64,000 nucleotides of DNA from Saururus chinensis (GCA_035235625.1 CP141141.1:22131968-22195967); one strand, 5' to 3'; positions 23,542 through 36,308 are shown, counted from the stretch's first letter. Notes: generated by a model not told the origin, from the letters alone. Program-made: numbers and translations.

Positions 23542-26074
23542 GTGGGTCATGGCTGGACGGAATCCCCGGAAGGTGGCGATCCGGTCAGGCCAGGACCATC
23601 GACCAGCCGTCGTGGCCTGCCATTGCGGCACCTCCGGCGGATTTATAAAAAAAAAAAAAACAAAAAGGAAAAGAAAAGGGGGAGGCCGCTTTGTCCCTGG
23701 CCAGCCACCGGACGGAGGCAAGGCCGAGTCCGTCGGATTTGCCAGGCGACGGCGATCCGACTGGACTCGGCCTCACCCGCCGGGATGCTTGGGGGAAGAG
23801 CGGCACCACTAGAGGCTGTTCATCCTCTGGCTGGTTGCGGGGAAGACGACCCTAGCGGGTTGTCTGCTCCCTGGACTGGGTTGTGTAACCCGACCCGATC
23901 CGGTCCGGTCATGTTTAAAAAAAAAGAACAATTTACATTCCCTGAACTAGGTCCGGCTCAGGGGGTTAATTGTGTCAAACAAATCCTAGAAAATTACTAT
24001 TGGACCTAGAGAGGTTTGGGATTATTCTGACCCAGTTTCAGCTTGGGGAAAAATCCTAGAGATTATGAAGTAACCTTTTTACCCCCATTCATTAAATTAT
24101 CGTATAATATTAACTTACCCGAGTTCGAGGCTCTGGTTCAGGGGCGTATAAGTAGATTTTAAAATTGGAGAAATTTCCAATAAGAGCTTAGTGTGTTCCT
24201 TGATTATAGACTAACCTGCATAGTGAGGAAAAATCATGGTGAGTAGTTAATTGACCCTTTTGCCCTTAGGGTTTATCATAAACCGTTAATTCAGCCTGGG
24301 TCGGTTCAAGGGGTTCACTACCCCGTCGCATGCCAGGAAAATTACACAGAGTCCATGAAGTCAAGTAGTATGCTTGAGTTCAATTTTAGACCCGTTAGAT
24401 GTCATTAAGGTCTTAAACCAAATGACAAAAATACCCCTTTGAGTGGACCCGCCCATATTCGTGTGAATGGAAGCGTGGGTCAGTTTGAAAGTAGAACCTC
24501 CTGAGAAGTTTATGACTCAAAATAAATAAAAGGGTGGTGAGATGACCAAATGAACCAAGGGTGGTGAGATGACCAAATGCCCTGCAAATGAGTACAACAG
24601 GCCCTTATTCATTATTTATGCATTAGCGTGAATGCACGTTATTTATGTTGATTATGTTGATGTATGCTTTTATTATTGATGTTTTAAGTTATATCAGTAA
24701 CTTAAGATTAATGAAGATTAATCAAGAGACATGGGTTGCTGTTGGTTTGGAGGGAGAACATCTAATCAAGATAGAGACTAAAATACCCTCAATAGGGTTT
24801 GGGACCGGTTCATGGATTGAATGGGGCCTTGACATAGAATTTTACCTTAGTTAATGAACCAAGGATGGTTATGGGATGTTCTTTGAATCATAGCTCAGTG
24901 GATGAGCTATTTATTGGATTGATTCACAAGGTGAAAAAGACCCAAATGGTTGAGTGGATATTTGACTAGATGAAAATAATTTAGTCTAAGTTCAGATGTT
25001 TGGCAGATTCAATGGTCATAAAGACCTAAGGCTTCTATGGATAATGTTGGAGATTGCGATATGCTTCTTCATCGCCACGATGGTTTGGGTATTGACCAGA
25101 GGGTCTTTACCGCGGGTCTCCTGCAGGTCTTCCCAGGACTATTTAGTACGTACAAAAAGCGGAGTTGTATGAGCATCATGGAAGGCTTGTGCTTCTCGCC
25201 AATCTGTGTCCATGAGCACAGTTAGGATCCTCTTCTCCAAATTCGTGGTAGGCTATCAAGAGCCCTGGGGATTTGAGTCAAGCTGCTGTTAAGTAGTCTA
25301 CTCCAAGGTTGGAGTACTTTGTTTGGAGATTTCTCGAGGGGCGAGTCATCTCTTAGTTACAGATTTTATAGTATTAATTATTGAACAAGAGTTGTGAGAT
25401 AATTAATAACATTGTTGATATTGTTTGTTAATTAGACAAGTGGAACGATTAAATGACTTACTAAAATGTAGGTTAAATATACTTAAGCATTGCATGTGTG
25501 GTGCTATGCTTATTAGGATAGAGTAGTTTCTAGGCAGAACTACGTCTAGATCTGATCTTGTTGGAAACATTGGAGATGTTGTCTGATGAGTACGTAGGCA
25601 ACTAACATCGGGTGATGTTGGCCCGATTCAAAAAATATTAATTAAACCTTTTGTCCTTTGGAAGCTCCTCTCCTGAAGGTGGAGATGCTCCATTGTGGTT
25701 GTGGTTGTTGTTTGGTTTTCTTTGTTGTAGATTCTCTTGGTGACGACATGTGAGACCAAGGCAGGCCAGCACAAGTGGTTTTTGCATTTTTGCAACTCCG
25801 GTACGTAAGTGTACCTTAAGCGTGAGAGTCAACTTGTTATTTATTTCCAGACGGGTGACGGACTTGTACTTAGATGGATGAGCTGGTCTTTATGAATTTT
25901 CAGACGTTAAATAATATCATATGATTTGATATTCGTATTTGTGAACCCTAGTTAACATGACTTGGATATTTAATCGAAGGGTCTGTTTTGTATTTAAAGA
26001 AAAAAAAATTTTCTTGCTACTTACCGTTCGTGCTATTTAAAAATGCTTTTAAAAATCCGGGTCGGGACAATAAG

Positions 26075-26690
26075 GACCTTGGAGTGCCCACTATTTCTTG
26101 TGTTATAGGCGATCACTCCATTCATAGAGTCTTCCTTGACCTTGGTGCGAGTGTTAATCTACTCCCTTACTTGCTATATGAAAAACTAGGGTTAGGTGAA
26201 TTGTAACCTACATCAGTTACCTTGCAGCTAGCCAACTGTTCTATGCGTAAGCCTCGGGGAGTCATTGAGGATGTCTTAGTGAAAGTTGATTGGTTCTTTT
26301 TCACCGTTGATTTTATTGTCTTAGATATGGAAACTGGTGCCAACTCCACACATCAGATTCCTATCATTCTAGGTCATCATTTTCTTGCTACAGCTAATGC
26401 ATGCATAAATTGTAGAACGGGGGTCATGGAGATGTCCTTTGGGAACATGAAAGTGCAACTAAATATTTTTGATGTGTCTAACTATTTACCTGCAACTTGT
26501 GATGCTGAATGTTTTATGGTAGACAATTTTGGATTTGATGCTTATGATAGAGGTCCATCTTTTGTAGCATCAGCTCATAATCAAGCTGTGCCTTCTAATT
26601 TTTTTGAACCATCATTTTGGAGACTTAAGAGAAGAGCCAATGCCAATATCTACCATCAACTATGACATATTTGAAAATGTTGGCATTGTC
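26075..26690 (+). pseudogene. Element A protease region, 3' part, ending at the pol deletion
   Basis: Resumes after E with the aspartic protease core FLDLGASVNLLP (about 26130-26165) and continues through NACINCRTGVMEMSFGNMKV, parallel to D 38520-38920. TAA at 26205-26207 interrupts it. After about 26500 it departs from D, and by about 26690 the sequence matches D's post-pol segment (GAAGATAATAAACTTATCGC against D 42140-42160), so all of RT, RNase H and integrase is missing. Confidence 0.82.
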
Positions 26691-28172
26691 TAGCTGAAGA
26701 TAATAAACTTATCGCTTTTTGGGAGGCAACCCATGTTTTTGATATATTTCTTTTCCTTTATTTTCTTTATCTTCTTCGCTTCATTTAGGTTTTATTTACT
26801 TATTTTTATCTACTTGTGTTTTTTTTTTCATTATAGTTTTTGTTCTTTTGTGGGATATAATACATTAGGTTTGGGGGAATGCTTATCACTTGTAATTTAT
26901 TTCTTTTCTCTCAATCCTTTGTGCTTCACTTTCAGATTAGTGGATTAGTTATGCACTTAGGTAATATCTTTCTTTCCCTCTCTTATTTATTCTTGTCATT
27001 GTAGTATATATATATATATATATACATACACACACATTGAGGACAATGTTCAGTTTAGGTTTGGGGGTGTAGAAAGATATTTTTCTTTTAGGATATTTTA
27101 GTAATTTTTTAGTTAGTTCTTTCATTTTTTTCTGTTATGTGGTTTTTATTGCTTATTTTCTATTAAAAGCATATGTCTGTTTTTAAAGAGATCAATTTCA
27201 TGAAGAAAGTTCAAGTAATTAATTAAGTTATGAAAATGATTGAGTGAGTAATTTCTATTTAATTTTCTTTATCTTGGATACTTGTGCATATATTTTTAAA
27301 TCACATTTCACACACTTGAAACCGGGCCTTGTGCCTAGTCAAGCATAAGGGATCGCGTTAAAAGGTGAAAAGTTGAAATAAATTATTTTTTGACTTACTT
27401 GGTTCTGTAGCCTTTATAGTTCAAGTTATTAAGCCTGAGGGGTGTTTCAATGCCTAGTGCCTTGAGCTAATTGGATTAGGAACACGGGCCTAACGCTTGT
27501 TACATGGACTATTTAGAAAGCTTAATAGAACTAAGTATTGCACAAGTCATATTTTGAGGTATATTATGTTCTTATTCCCTGAATTTAGTTAAAATTTGAA
27601 GGCTATTACATGAGGTTTTATTATAAGATGTTAAGGATGAAAGATTGTCATTGTTATATTTGAGTTAGTGAACTTTAATGAGCTTGGTAAATGGGTCACA
27701 TAAGATATGCTTGTTAATAAAGAATGAAATTGTATGACTACAAAGTTTCTACACTTCATGTTTTTGAAATGTACATATGTAGTTGCACAATTATTTCTAA
27801 GATGAGGTTATAGGATGGATTATGCCTTACTTCAAAGTGATCAGATCGAAATTATTTACTTGTTTCAAGTATTTGTGGTTGATTCTTTTTAGAAATAGTT
27901 ATGTGTTTTTAAGAGAAGATTATTTTTAGAATTTTTGTTTTCTTGTTTTTTTTAATTCTTTTTTTAGGTTTAGATGTTTGTGGGTATCATTACTGCAAAC
28001 CCTTACGAGACACAACTCGTCCAACTAGGGACACCTAGGGGTTTAAAGGCTTGTTGCATACTCTAAATGCAATCACGATTCCCTACGAAAGTGGCATTTA
28101 TTTATTATTCTAGATTAGTTGTTTTGTTTTGGTTTTGCTCGAGGACTAGAAAAATATAGGTTTGGGGGTATT
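26691..28172 (+). other. Element A 3' noncoding region and polypurine tract
   Basis: Parallel to D 44262-45822, including GGAGGCAACCC, TTAGGTTTGGGGGTGTAGAAA, the block GACACAACTCGTCCAACTAG and the tract TATAGGTTTGGGGGTATT just before the 3' LTR. A short TA/CA run lies at 27008-27036. No coding signal beyond a Phe/Leu-rich chance frame at 26733-26948. Confidence 0.8.
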
Positions 28173-29356
28173 TGATAAGTATAATTTATATGTTATTTTA
28201 CCCTTAATTATTCTATTGTCTAATATTTTTTAAGAGTTAATATAGTTTAAATAATTAAAAATTAAATTTAATTAGGTTAGAAAAAGCTTCTATGATGTTT
28301 TGAAGTAAATTGGCTTACTTATGTCATTGTTGTGCAGATTCTTCATAGGCATTCGAACGGGGCGAATTAAGTATCAAATGGGGAAACGTGATTGTGAAGA
28401 AAACAACAGTTCAGGCGATCGAACGGGAATGCAGGGCGATCGACCGGGATGATGCGCAGTTTCCTAGTTTAAGCCAATTTCCAATCATTTTCATATTAAA
28501 CTTCTTCCTATGGTTCTTATGCCTATATAAAGACATATTTGGCTCAAAATTGAAGGATTCCATAGATTTTCTGAAGAGAAAAAGGAAGAAGAATATGGAA
28601 GAGATTTCAAAGCTTTCAATGGAGATTGAAGAGCTTTCTTCTACAATGGAAGGCTAGACTTTTCTTTTACTTAGGAGTTGATGAAGCTATAGATAAGTTT
28701 CAGTTTCTTTTCATTTTAATTTAGATCTCAGTTATGAATTTTGACAATTGTATGATAAGGATTTCCTTTTTAATGGAAGAGCTTTTAATGTTTATTCAAT
28801 TCTATGTTGATTTATTGTCTTGTAGATGATAGATTGATGTGGTTTTGATATTTACGTCAATTCTAATTTCTATGATTTAGATGAGATGGTCATACAATAG
28901 TTTTAATGTTCAGATAATTAATGAATTGGATGAGTTATATTAAGTTGAGACGAGTCATGCCTATAGTTTAGTTTAGTGTAGATGATTCGTGCTATTGTCG
29001 AAGATAGTTCATGCCATGAAATTAATTAATGATTCTTTCTGAAGTAATTCTAGCTTGTAGTTGAGAATACTTGTTCATATTCACACTAGATTCAAATTAA
29101 AAGTTAAGGAATTGTTATGGTTCTATAATGGATTCAATTTCCTAAGTAAATTCCATTATATTAATCTTTTGCTTTTAAACTAGTTGATTACTTTCTTTTG
29201 CTTAATTTAAGTTTAAGTTATTTTTAGTTTTTGATCAACAAATTCCTCTTTAGATTTAGTAATAATTTATCCGTCCCTGAAGTTCGACAACCCTTAAATA
29301 CTTATCATAGTACAATTACCTTGTACACTTGCAGAGGGTTTAATTATAAACAATCA
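28173..29356 (+). repeat. Element A 3' LTR
   Basis: TGATAAGTATAATTTATATG to ATAAACAATCA, 1184 bp, the same length as the 5' LTR but with many substitutions in U3. TATA region CCTATATAAAGAC near 28521-28533. Confidence 0.92.
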
Positions 29357-30208
29357 CTTACCCATATATTTTGTGTAGGATTTTCACTGTAGTTGATGTT
29401 AGGATCCCACGAGGTGAGCCGACAATGGTGGGGATAGGTCCTATCAATGCAACTGTGGTTCGTCATATGATGTCACATTACAAAGGCCAGGAGGGAAATA
29501 TAGAGGAGCTATAGACATTAGCAGATGCACAAACACCTTAGGATCAGCCAGATAGTCCTGTTACTTCTGCTGAGTTCTGAACATTTCAGGATGCAGTACT
29601 ACAAGGTATAGCAGATGTCAGACGTATTAGAGATAAATTTCCACTCTTAGAGAGTGAGGGAGAGCAATCTCATTTTGATGGCGATGTTGGAGCAGATTGA
29701 TTTCTTGCTATTTTTATCACTTTTTCATGTATTCTGGTTCTTAAATTTGTTTCAATTCAGTTTATCTTTTATTTGACTTTGAGATGTATTTTGAAACTGA
29801 TTATGTGATGGATATGTGGTTATGGACATGTTTTACTTTGAGGATTATTTACTTTCATGTCTTATGGTGATATGTGTGACCTGATCATGCTTAATTGAAT
29901 ATTTTGTTAATGTTTGCTTAACTTTTTGTATATTATGTCAAAAAGGGGGGGAAATTATTAATGAAATTAAAGTGTTTTACTTTATACTTAATTGGACAGT
30001 TAATGCAAATCTTTTTTATTTTAAATGTGAAGGATAAGTACATGTATATACAAGGCTTGAAAAGATCAATCCAATGATTCTATGTTAAGTATTTGCATTG
30101 TCGAGTAATTTTAAAAAATTGAAAGTAATGCACTATGCCAAGTTTTGTAAATTTATTTTGATTTTCAATTATGTAATATTTTGACAAGAAATAGCGAAAG
30201 GGGGAGAT
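29357..30208 (+). pseudogene. Copia-family internal ORF, second part, and polypurine tract
   Basis: Continues the frame left at 18108: VRIPRGEPTMVGIGPINATV and RHMMSHYKGQEGNIEEL, again like the plant retroelement env-position domain, with stops at about 29514 and 29578. After an AT-rich stretch, GCGAAAGGGGGAGAT at 30194-30208 is the polypurine tract directly before the LTR. Confidence 0.65.
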
Positions 30209-31550
30209 TGTATGAACATATGTATCATATGTGAAGTTAATTAACTAATTTCTTTGTCAAAATTATGTCATAAACCTTGAGTATGTATTTAGACTTAAAA
30301 ATCAGATTAGATGTAGGTTTGGTCGAGTCAATTTTGGAATTGATGAATTTAAAAATAGGAGCAAACATGTTCTTATGGATCAAGATTGAAAAGTGAAGAA
30401 TGTTGATCGGTTAAGAAGTTTATTCAGTATACATTCTCATACCAAAATCACTTGGAGAAGTTTTAGAAGTGATATCATAGGATTTAGGGTAAAATGGATA
30501 AAACTTTCTTTGAACAATGTCATCGATTGATCATTAGAAAAGTGTACTGATTGAATTGATCGATCGTTTATGAACTATAGCATGGAATAGTAAAATTAGT
30601 CGATCGCCCATGGAAATAATTGATCGACACCTGAAAGAGTCCTTTGTTAAATGAAGCCGAGAGTTTATCGATCAATCATTTCATAGACAGATCGATTGCT
30701 CAAAGAGTCATGGTTTAAGAAAATAGTGAACAATCGATCACTAGCAGTTTTAGTTGCCCTAAACAAGCCATTCGGAAATGGATTTTTTTTCTTGTTGAAG
30801 TTAAAGTGCCAATTCGATTTGGAGACCTATATAAAGGCTAAGAAGTGAAGAAATTGAAAGGATGAAAACCTAGAAAGTATTGGAGAGGAAAAGAGTCTTT
30901 TTTCACATTGTTTCCCTTGAGAATTCACAATGGAGCTTGAAGAAATTATCCATAGTGAATTCATTCTGATGAACAACAAAGAAGAGAAGATTTCACCCAA
31001 AATTTCAGATAGAGGAGTCAACAAAGTTATTCAAAGGAGTTGAAGAATCTCAAGAAGTAAATAAACAAATAAGGAAGGAGTCCTTGGTTGAGTTACTAGA
31101 AGAAGAAGACAAATATCAAAACACGAAGAGGGAAAACTTATTTGACTCTAACAAGGAAGAATTAAAGACTAACATTATCAACAAGAGAATATTGAACAAA
31201 AGGAGTTTGTGTCAAGTCTTAGGGTTGGTTAGTTGTTTAGAGTCTTGTAAGATCGATATCGTTCTAGTGCATTGATTTAGCCTTAGATTGAGGTTATCAT
31301 GGTTTTTTACCCTAGTTGGGGTTTTCCACATAAACATCCTTGTGTGATTGTGTAGTTTGCATATGTGGTTTGATGATCCATTGATCATGAATGATGATTA
31401 GAAATTAGGGTTTATTTATTCATAATTCTACTTCAAAAAAAAATTCATGCACATAAGGCTAAAACTCTTAATTGCTTACTTACGAAAGTACAATGGTGAG
31501 GACCAATCTAGTGATCCATTATCGTCATCTAGTAGATATTAAACCCATAA
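30209..31550 (+). repeat. Copia-family 3' LTR
   Basis: Starts TGTATGAACATATG right after the polypurine tract. U3 (about 30520-30750) is studded with TCGATCG/ATCGATC motifs; the promoter GACCTATATAAAGGCT is at 30826-30841. The right end is near AAACCCATAACA (about 31550) by comparison with the other copies; the exact end is uncertain because an older LTR fragment follows immediately. Confidence 0.8.
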
Positions 31551-32033
31551 CATTGATATTCACATTAATTCTAATTTCTGTGATTTAAATGAGATAGTTA
31601 TGCAATAGGTTTATTGTTTATGTGATTAAGGAATTGAATGATTTATGCTAAGATAAGATGAATCATGCCAATAGTTTATATTACTGTAGATGGTTCATTC
31701 TATGTAAAAGATATTTTATGCCATGGAATTCATTATTGAATATCTCTAAGTAATTCTAACTTGTAGCTAAGAACACTTGTCCATACACACACATGATCTA
31801 GATTAGAGGTTAAAGGAGATGTTATGATTATGTTGACGAATTCATATTCCTAAGTTAGCTTAAATATATTGTTTTCTCATTTAACTTAAGTTTTAACTTT
31901 TTTAGATTAAAAATAAATTCTCCTTTTAAGTTTGATAATAATTTAATTTGTCTTTGAGGTTCAACAACTTTTAATACTCGTCCAAGTACAAGTTGCCTTG
32001 TACACTTGAAAAATGTTTAATTATAAATGATCA
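31551..32033 (+). repeat. Degenerate Athila-like LTR, 3' portion
   Basis: Matches the second half of the A/D LTRs with many changes (TTCTAATTTCTGTGATTTA, AAGTACAAGTTGCCTTGTAC) and ends ATAAATGATCA at 32033. Its first half is missing, and no primer site follows. It is the oldest-looking member of this family here. Confidence 0.75.
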
Positions 32034-32118
32034 TGTAGTTTTTATAGTTTACAAAAGAAAATTACTATGAGCACTGGTACAATCTCTATTTCTCTTATAG
32101 CCCAATCATCGGTATAAA

Positions 32119-35081
32119 TGTTGATATGTCGGTGATGGCATCGATGGTTGGAAGAAGATGACTAGTATCAACATCGACACGGAGGGATGCGTAGTTGCTA
32201 GATTGAGATGCATCGGCAAGGAGATTGATGCATCGATGACGATGTTAGGAAATTGCTCATCATTCATTCACTATCAACAGGTGTTCGACACATTAATGGC
32301 AATGTCGATGGTCATCGACACCTACACTGACACATTGACGAGTTTATCGATGGTTCATCAGTTTATAATTTTGAAGCAAGGCTTCTACCATTTCTCATGC
32401 TATTTATGAGGTAATAATAGCATGATTTATTCATATGATGAAATATATAAATATGAGAACTATAAAGTCTTACTGTTTGCTTTGATTTTTGTGTGATAGT
32501 TTGGTTTAATTACGAATTTTCTTAGATTTATTTTAATTTTTAATTGGAAAACATTAGTGTCTAGCTTAATCCACCAAGTTACAACACTAATTGTTGTGAT
32601 TTTTCATAAATTTCCTTGTATTATGGAAGTGGTCCCCACCTAGGACCCACGACCATTTCGGGCGATGTGCCAACTTCTTGAGCCGCTGACCTTCACTTGA
32701 CATCTTAGATGGGTTTGGGCCTTATCAAATTCATTTTTGGTCCATTTCATTAAGTGGGTTCACTTATTCCCTTGTTAGGCTCATTCTAAAGTCCACTTTC
32801 TTGTCCTAGGTATAAATACTTACATGGGTCATCCTTCCCATTTGGGGTGGGCTGAGATTTGGAAGGCTTTGGGAGAGCTCTACCCCCCTCTCAAGAAGGG
32901 AAAACTTAATCCAAGGTAAAATCCCTCAAATCTCTTGATGTTCTCTTTTGTTTATACCATAAATCCCATATTCTCCTCTTGAATGGGATTTTAGGTTTTT
33001 TTCTTCTCAAGTTCATTCTTTTACCCATGTTTTGAAACCTTGGATTTGGATTCTTGCTTCTACTCTTGTGATTTTCTTTTTGGGCATAAGAGGCTACTAG
33101 ATCTACATTCTATTAGTGATTTTCAGTTTCTATTTGATGAAAAGTTGGGATTTTTGCTTTGGGCTAATGTGATCTAATTAATTGGGTAAGGATTCCTTGA
33201 GCTTGGGAGTAGATTGAAGGGCTTACAATTTGAATTGAGGCAAGGGGTTTTTGTTTGATGAGGTTTTACTTGTATTAATATCATATTTATGGATGGATTC
33301 ATGTTCTTAAAGTTTATGGATATGTGAGCTTAAATCTTCTTGAATAGTTAATTTAATGGTGTTTTGACATGGATATGCATGAGTTATGTTAGATCTATCA
33401 TGTCTAAGGCTTAGATAATGATTCCTTGAAATTTAGTGAATTTTGATGGAATTTTGAGATGGGTTTGAATTAGTTTCAAGAAAAGAAAAAGGATTGTTTT
33501 CCTGTTTTCTAGGTTGACTGATCAATTACCCTATTGGGCCAATCAATTAGCCAAACGACAGAATGCAAGATCTTTGTTCCCAACCGTTCAATCGGCTAAA
33601 TGTGAAAATGACATGCTTATTTTTAAGCTAGATTTGGATGGTTTTTTTATGTCTATTTCATAACACTAGTATAGTATCAACATGCTCAAGTATGAATGCT
33701 TACACCCATGTGACATTAATTATGTATGACCATGTTTTATGTACTTTAGATTATTTATAAACATGACTATTTACATTTATGCACACTTATGCTTGCATGA
33801 TCTCATTAACCACATATGGACCATGTCTTATGATAGGGTTGTTTAGTATATAACTACTTATACTTGCACATGTTTATTCACGTATGAATAATGTCGCATA
33901 CATCATTAAAATAATTTGTTAAACTATATTTAACAGCGATTAGCCGTTGTATGCTATAGTTTTCCGAATTAGTAGCATTGGGGATTTAAATGAATTGGTT
34001 TTTAGTCCAGTGGGTAGGGTTTTTTGTCTAAAGGGTTTTTTGTTCCAAAAGGGTGGGTTTTTCCTTAGGTAAAAAGAGTGGAATGCTATAATGAGAAAAC
34101 TATTGAGACTTCTAGATTGAGCATTAAGGCTAGTTTATCCGTGTGCACCTGCTAACCAGGGACAATTCCAGTTTAAAGGATTTGTCAAGATGCTTTAGGT
34201 ATTTCTTTCTTAGGAATGCTGGGTAAGCAGAATCGGTATCTGTGGGTACCAAGATTTTTGTATCGTTGATTTGATACATGCATGATGCTATTTACACAGG
34301 GTTGTGAATGGATTATGATGTTTATATTTACACAAGTTGTGCATGGATAATGACACTTGATTATGCAGGATGTGTATGGATATGTTAATTACTTGAATGC
34401 ATAAGTTATGTGTGTGTGGATTATGAAAGATAATTGAGACATGATGCACAAGTTTTGTTTATGGATTATGAAGCTGGAATAAGATATTTGCATAGGTTGT
34501 ATATGTAAGGGAGTTAATATGATATTGAGATCTTAACACCGATTTGCATGAGGCTTATTTGATGCTTCTTAAGGATTATATTTTGATATTAATATGAGCT
34601 TTAAGTTTTCAAATCCTTACTAAGTTAAGATCACCTCGTTTGTATTATTTTATTTTGGGGTATCCCTTGGGGATCCTCTGTATGGTTGTACCATGCTGGT
34701 GATCTATTTTGCGAGCATTGAGGCAATTAGATGTATTTCGAGTGGGGAGAGTATGCGTGATGGGATATACTTTATGTTTGATTTCTTTTGATGTAATTTG
34801 TGACACTTAAACATTGTTGTAGGAGAGCATGTTTGATGATATAAACATGTCTAGTGCATTTTGAGGCTTGAGAGTCCATTTTGTTTTATGAGACTTATGT
34901 AGGTATGTGAATGACTAAGATACTTAATTGATTTTTTTATCTTCTGGTGATTGCTTTTGCACAAAGTGAATTCATGTATACTTTGATCCAGCCTGGGTTG
35001 GGTTTGTATTTCACTTGTCACACCTTCATCATCCCACTTTGGTTGGGTTCGGGTCAAGGGAGTTGTGGCAGAGGCGTGACA
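32119..35081 (+). repeat. Probable chromovirus-like solo LTR (5' boundary uncertain)
   Basis: Ends GAGGCGTGACA at 35081, like the ends of E and of the fragment at 63550, followed by ATAAA. The same ATAAA, followed by TG, occurs at 32114-32118, giving a candidate 2963-bp LTR. A TATA-like GGTATAAATACTT lies at 32809-32821. The first 250 bases are rich in ATCGATG/TCGAC motifs. No recognised protein lies inside; the 83-codon frame at 32158-32409 follows these motifs and is probably fortuitous. Confidence 0.5.
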
Positions 35082-35105
35082 ATAAATTACATGTATGATG
35101 GTGGG

Positions 35106-35110
35106 GTAAG
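35106..35110. repeat. Target site duplication of element D, left
   Basis: GTAAG, repeated exactly at 46997-47001. Confidence 0.93.
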
Positions 35111-36284
35111 TGATAAGTATAATTTATGCGTTATTTTACCCTTAATTATTTTATTTTCTAGTCTCATTTAAGTGTTAATATAGGTTAAATTATTAGATAT
35201 TAAATTTAATTAGGTTAGAAAAGGCTTCCATGGTGTTTTGATTTAAATTGGCTTATTTTGCAGATTCTTCATTGGCGATCGAACGGGGTCACTTACCGAT
35301 CGATCGGTTACACGTGATTTTGAAGAAAATTCAGTTTAAGCGTTCGAACGGGCATCCAGGGCGATCGATCGGCATAACGCGCAGATTCCTTATTTCACCC
35401 AATTTTGAGTCCTTTTCATATACAACTCTTTTCTTACGGATCTAATGCCTATATAAAGACTTATTTGGCACGAAATTAAGGGAGAACAAGTAGATTTTCT
35501 GAAGAGAAGAAGGAAGAAGAAGATGGAGAAGAAGCCAAAGCTTTCAATGGAGATTCAATTACTTTCTTCTACCATGGAAGGCTAAACTATTCTTTTACTT
35601 AGGAGTTGATGAAGCTATAGATAAGTTTCAGTTTCTTTTCTTTTTAATTTAGATCTCAGTTGTGAATTATGACAATTGTATGATAAGGATTTCCTTTTTA
35701 ATGGAAGAGCTTTTTAATATTTATTCAAATCTATATTGATTTATTGTCTTGTAGATGATAGATTGATGTGGTTTTGATATTTGCATCAATTCTAATTTCT
35801 ATGATTTAGATGAGATGGTCATACAATAGTTTTAATGTTCAGATAATTAAGGACTTGGATGAGTTATACTAAGATTAGACGGGTCATGCCTATAGCTATT
35901 TAGTGTAGATGATTCGTGCTATTGTCGAAGATAGTTCATGCCATGGAAATTAATTAATGATTCTTTCTGAAGTAATTCTAACTTGTAGGTGAGAATACTT
36001 GTTCATATTCACACTAAATTTAGATTAAAAGTTAAGGAATTGTTATGGTTTTATAGTGGATTCGATTTCCTAAGTAAAATCTATCACATTAATCTCTTGT
36101 TTTTAAACTAGTTATTTTCTTTTCCTTTACTTAATTTAAGTTTAAGTTGTTTTAGTTTTCAACCAGCAAATTCTTCTTTATATTTAGTAATTATTCATCC
36201 GTCCCTGAGGTTCGACAACCCTTAAATACTCATCCTAGTACAATTACCTTGTACACTTGCAAAGGGTTTAATTATAAACGATCA
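35111..36284 (+). repeat. Element D 5' LTR
   Basis: TGATAAGTATAATTTATGCG to ATAAACGATCA. U3 module CGATCGAACGGGG..ACTTACCGATCGATCGG lies at 35276-35308 and GCGATCGATCGG at about 35361-35372; the TATA box TATATAAAG is at 35450-35458, giving transcription start near 35480 (inference). Confidence 0.95.
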
Positions 36285-36290
36285 AGTTTT

Positions 36291-36308
36291 TGGCGCCGTT
36301 GCCGGGGA
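36291..36308 (+). promoter_or_regulatory. Element D primer binding site (tRNA-Asp)
   Basis: TGGCGCCGTTGCCGGGGA, six bases after the LTR. It is the exact complement of the plant tRNA-Asp 3' end including CCA, the usual primer of Athila elements. Confidence 0.88.

Larger units (their letters stand above)
21564..26069 (+). mobile_element. Element E: chromovirus-like solo LTR nested in element A
   Basis: Begins TGTAACGTCCGGGG and ends CCGGGTCGGGACA, flanked by the exact duplication ATAAG (21559-21563 and 26070-26074), at a point where D's protease region is continuous. Without the inner solo LTR F it is about 3.3 kb. It contains a TATA-like CCTATAAAAATATT near 21921-21934, about 360 bases from the start, and no recognisable internal proteins. 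Long LTRs with such ends are typical of Tekay/Del chromoviruses; clade is inferred from ends and length only. Small open frames at 22110-22373 and 23506-24009 are GC-rich chance frames. Confidence 0.85.
18109..29356 (+). mobile_element. Element A: Athila-like Ty3/gypsy element lacking pol, with nested insertions
   Basis: Two 1184-bp LTRs (18109-19292 and 28173-29356), a primer binding site, a degraded gag, a protease region and a long 3' noncoding region. Without the nested insertion E it is about 6.7 kb. Compared with element D, the reverse transcriptase, RNase H, integrase and env-position ORF are absent: sequence related to D near 38.95 kb runs within a few tens of bases into sequence related to D at 42.13 kb, and then to D near 44.26 kb. 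That is the structure of a non-autonomous gag/protease derivative. LTR divergence is clearly higher than between D's LTRs, so A is older. Confidence 0.88.

Noticed and set aside
23506-24009. Several overlapping GC-rich frames on both strands in element E
   Set aside because: One starts inside solo LTR F and crosses its junction; composition is that of a GC-rich LTR leader.
32158-32409. 83-codon frame with repeated ATCGATG motifs
   Set aside because: Best explained by the repeated motif in a U3-like region; no family resemblance.
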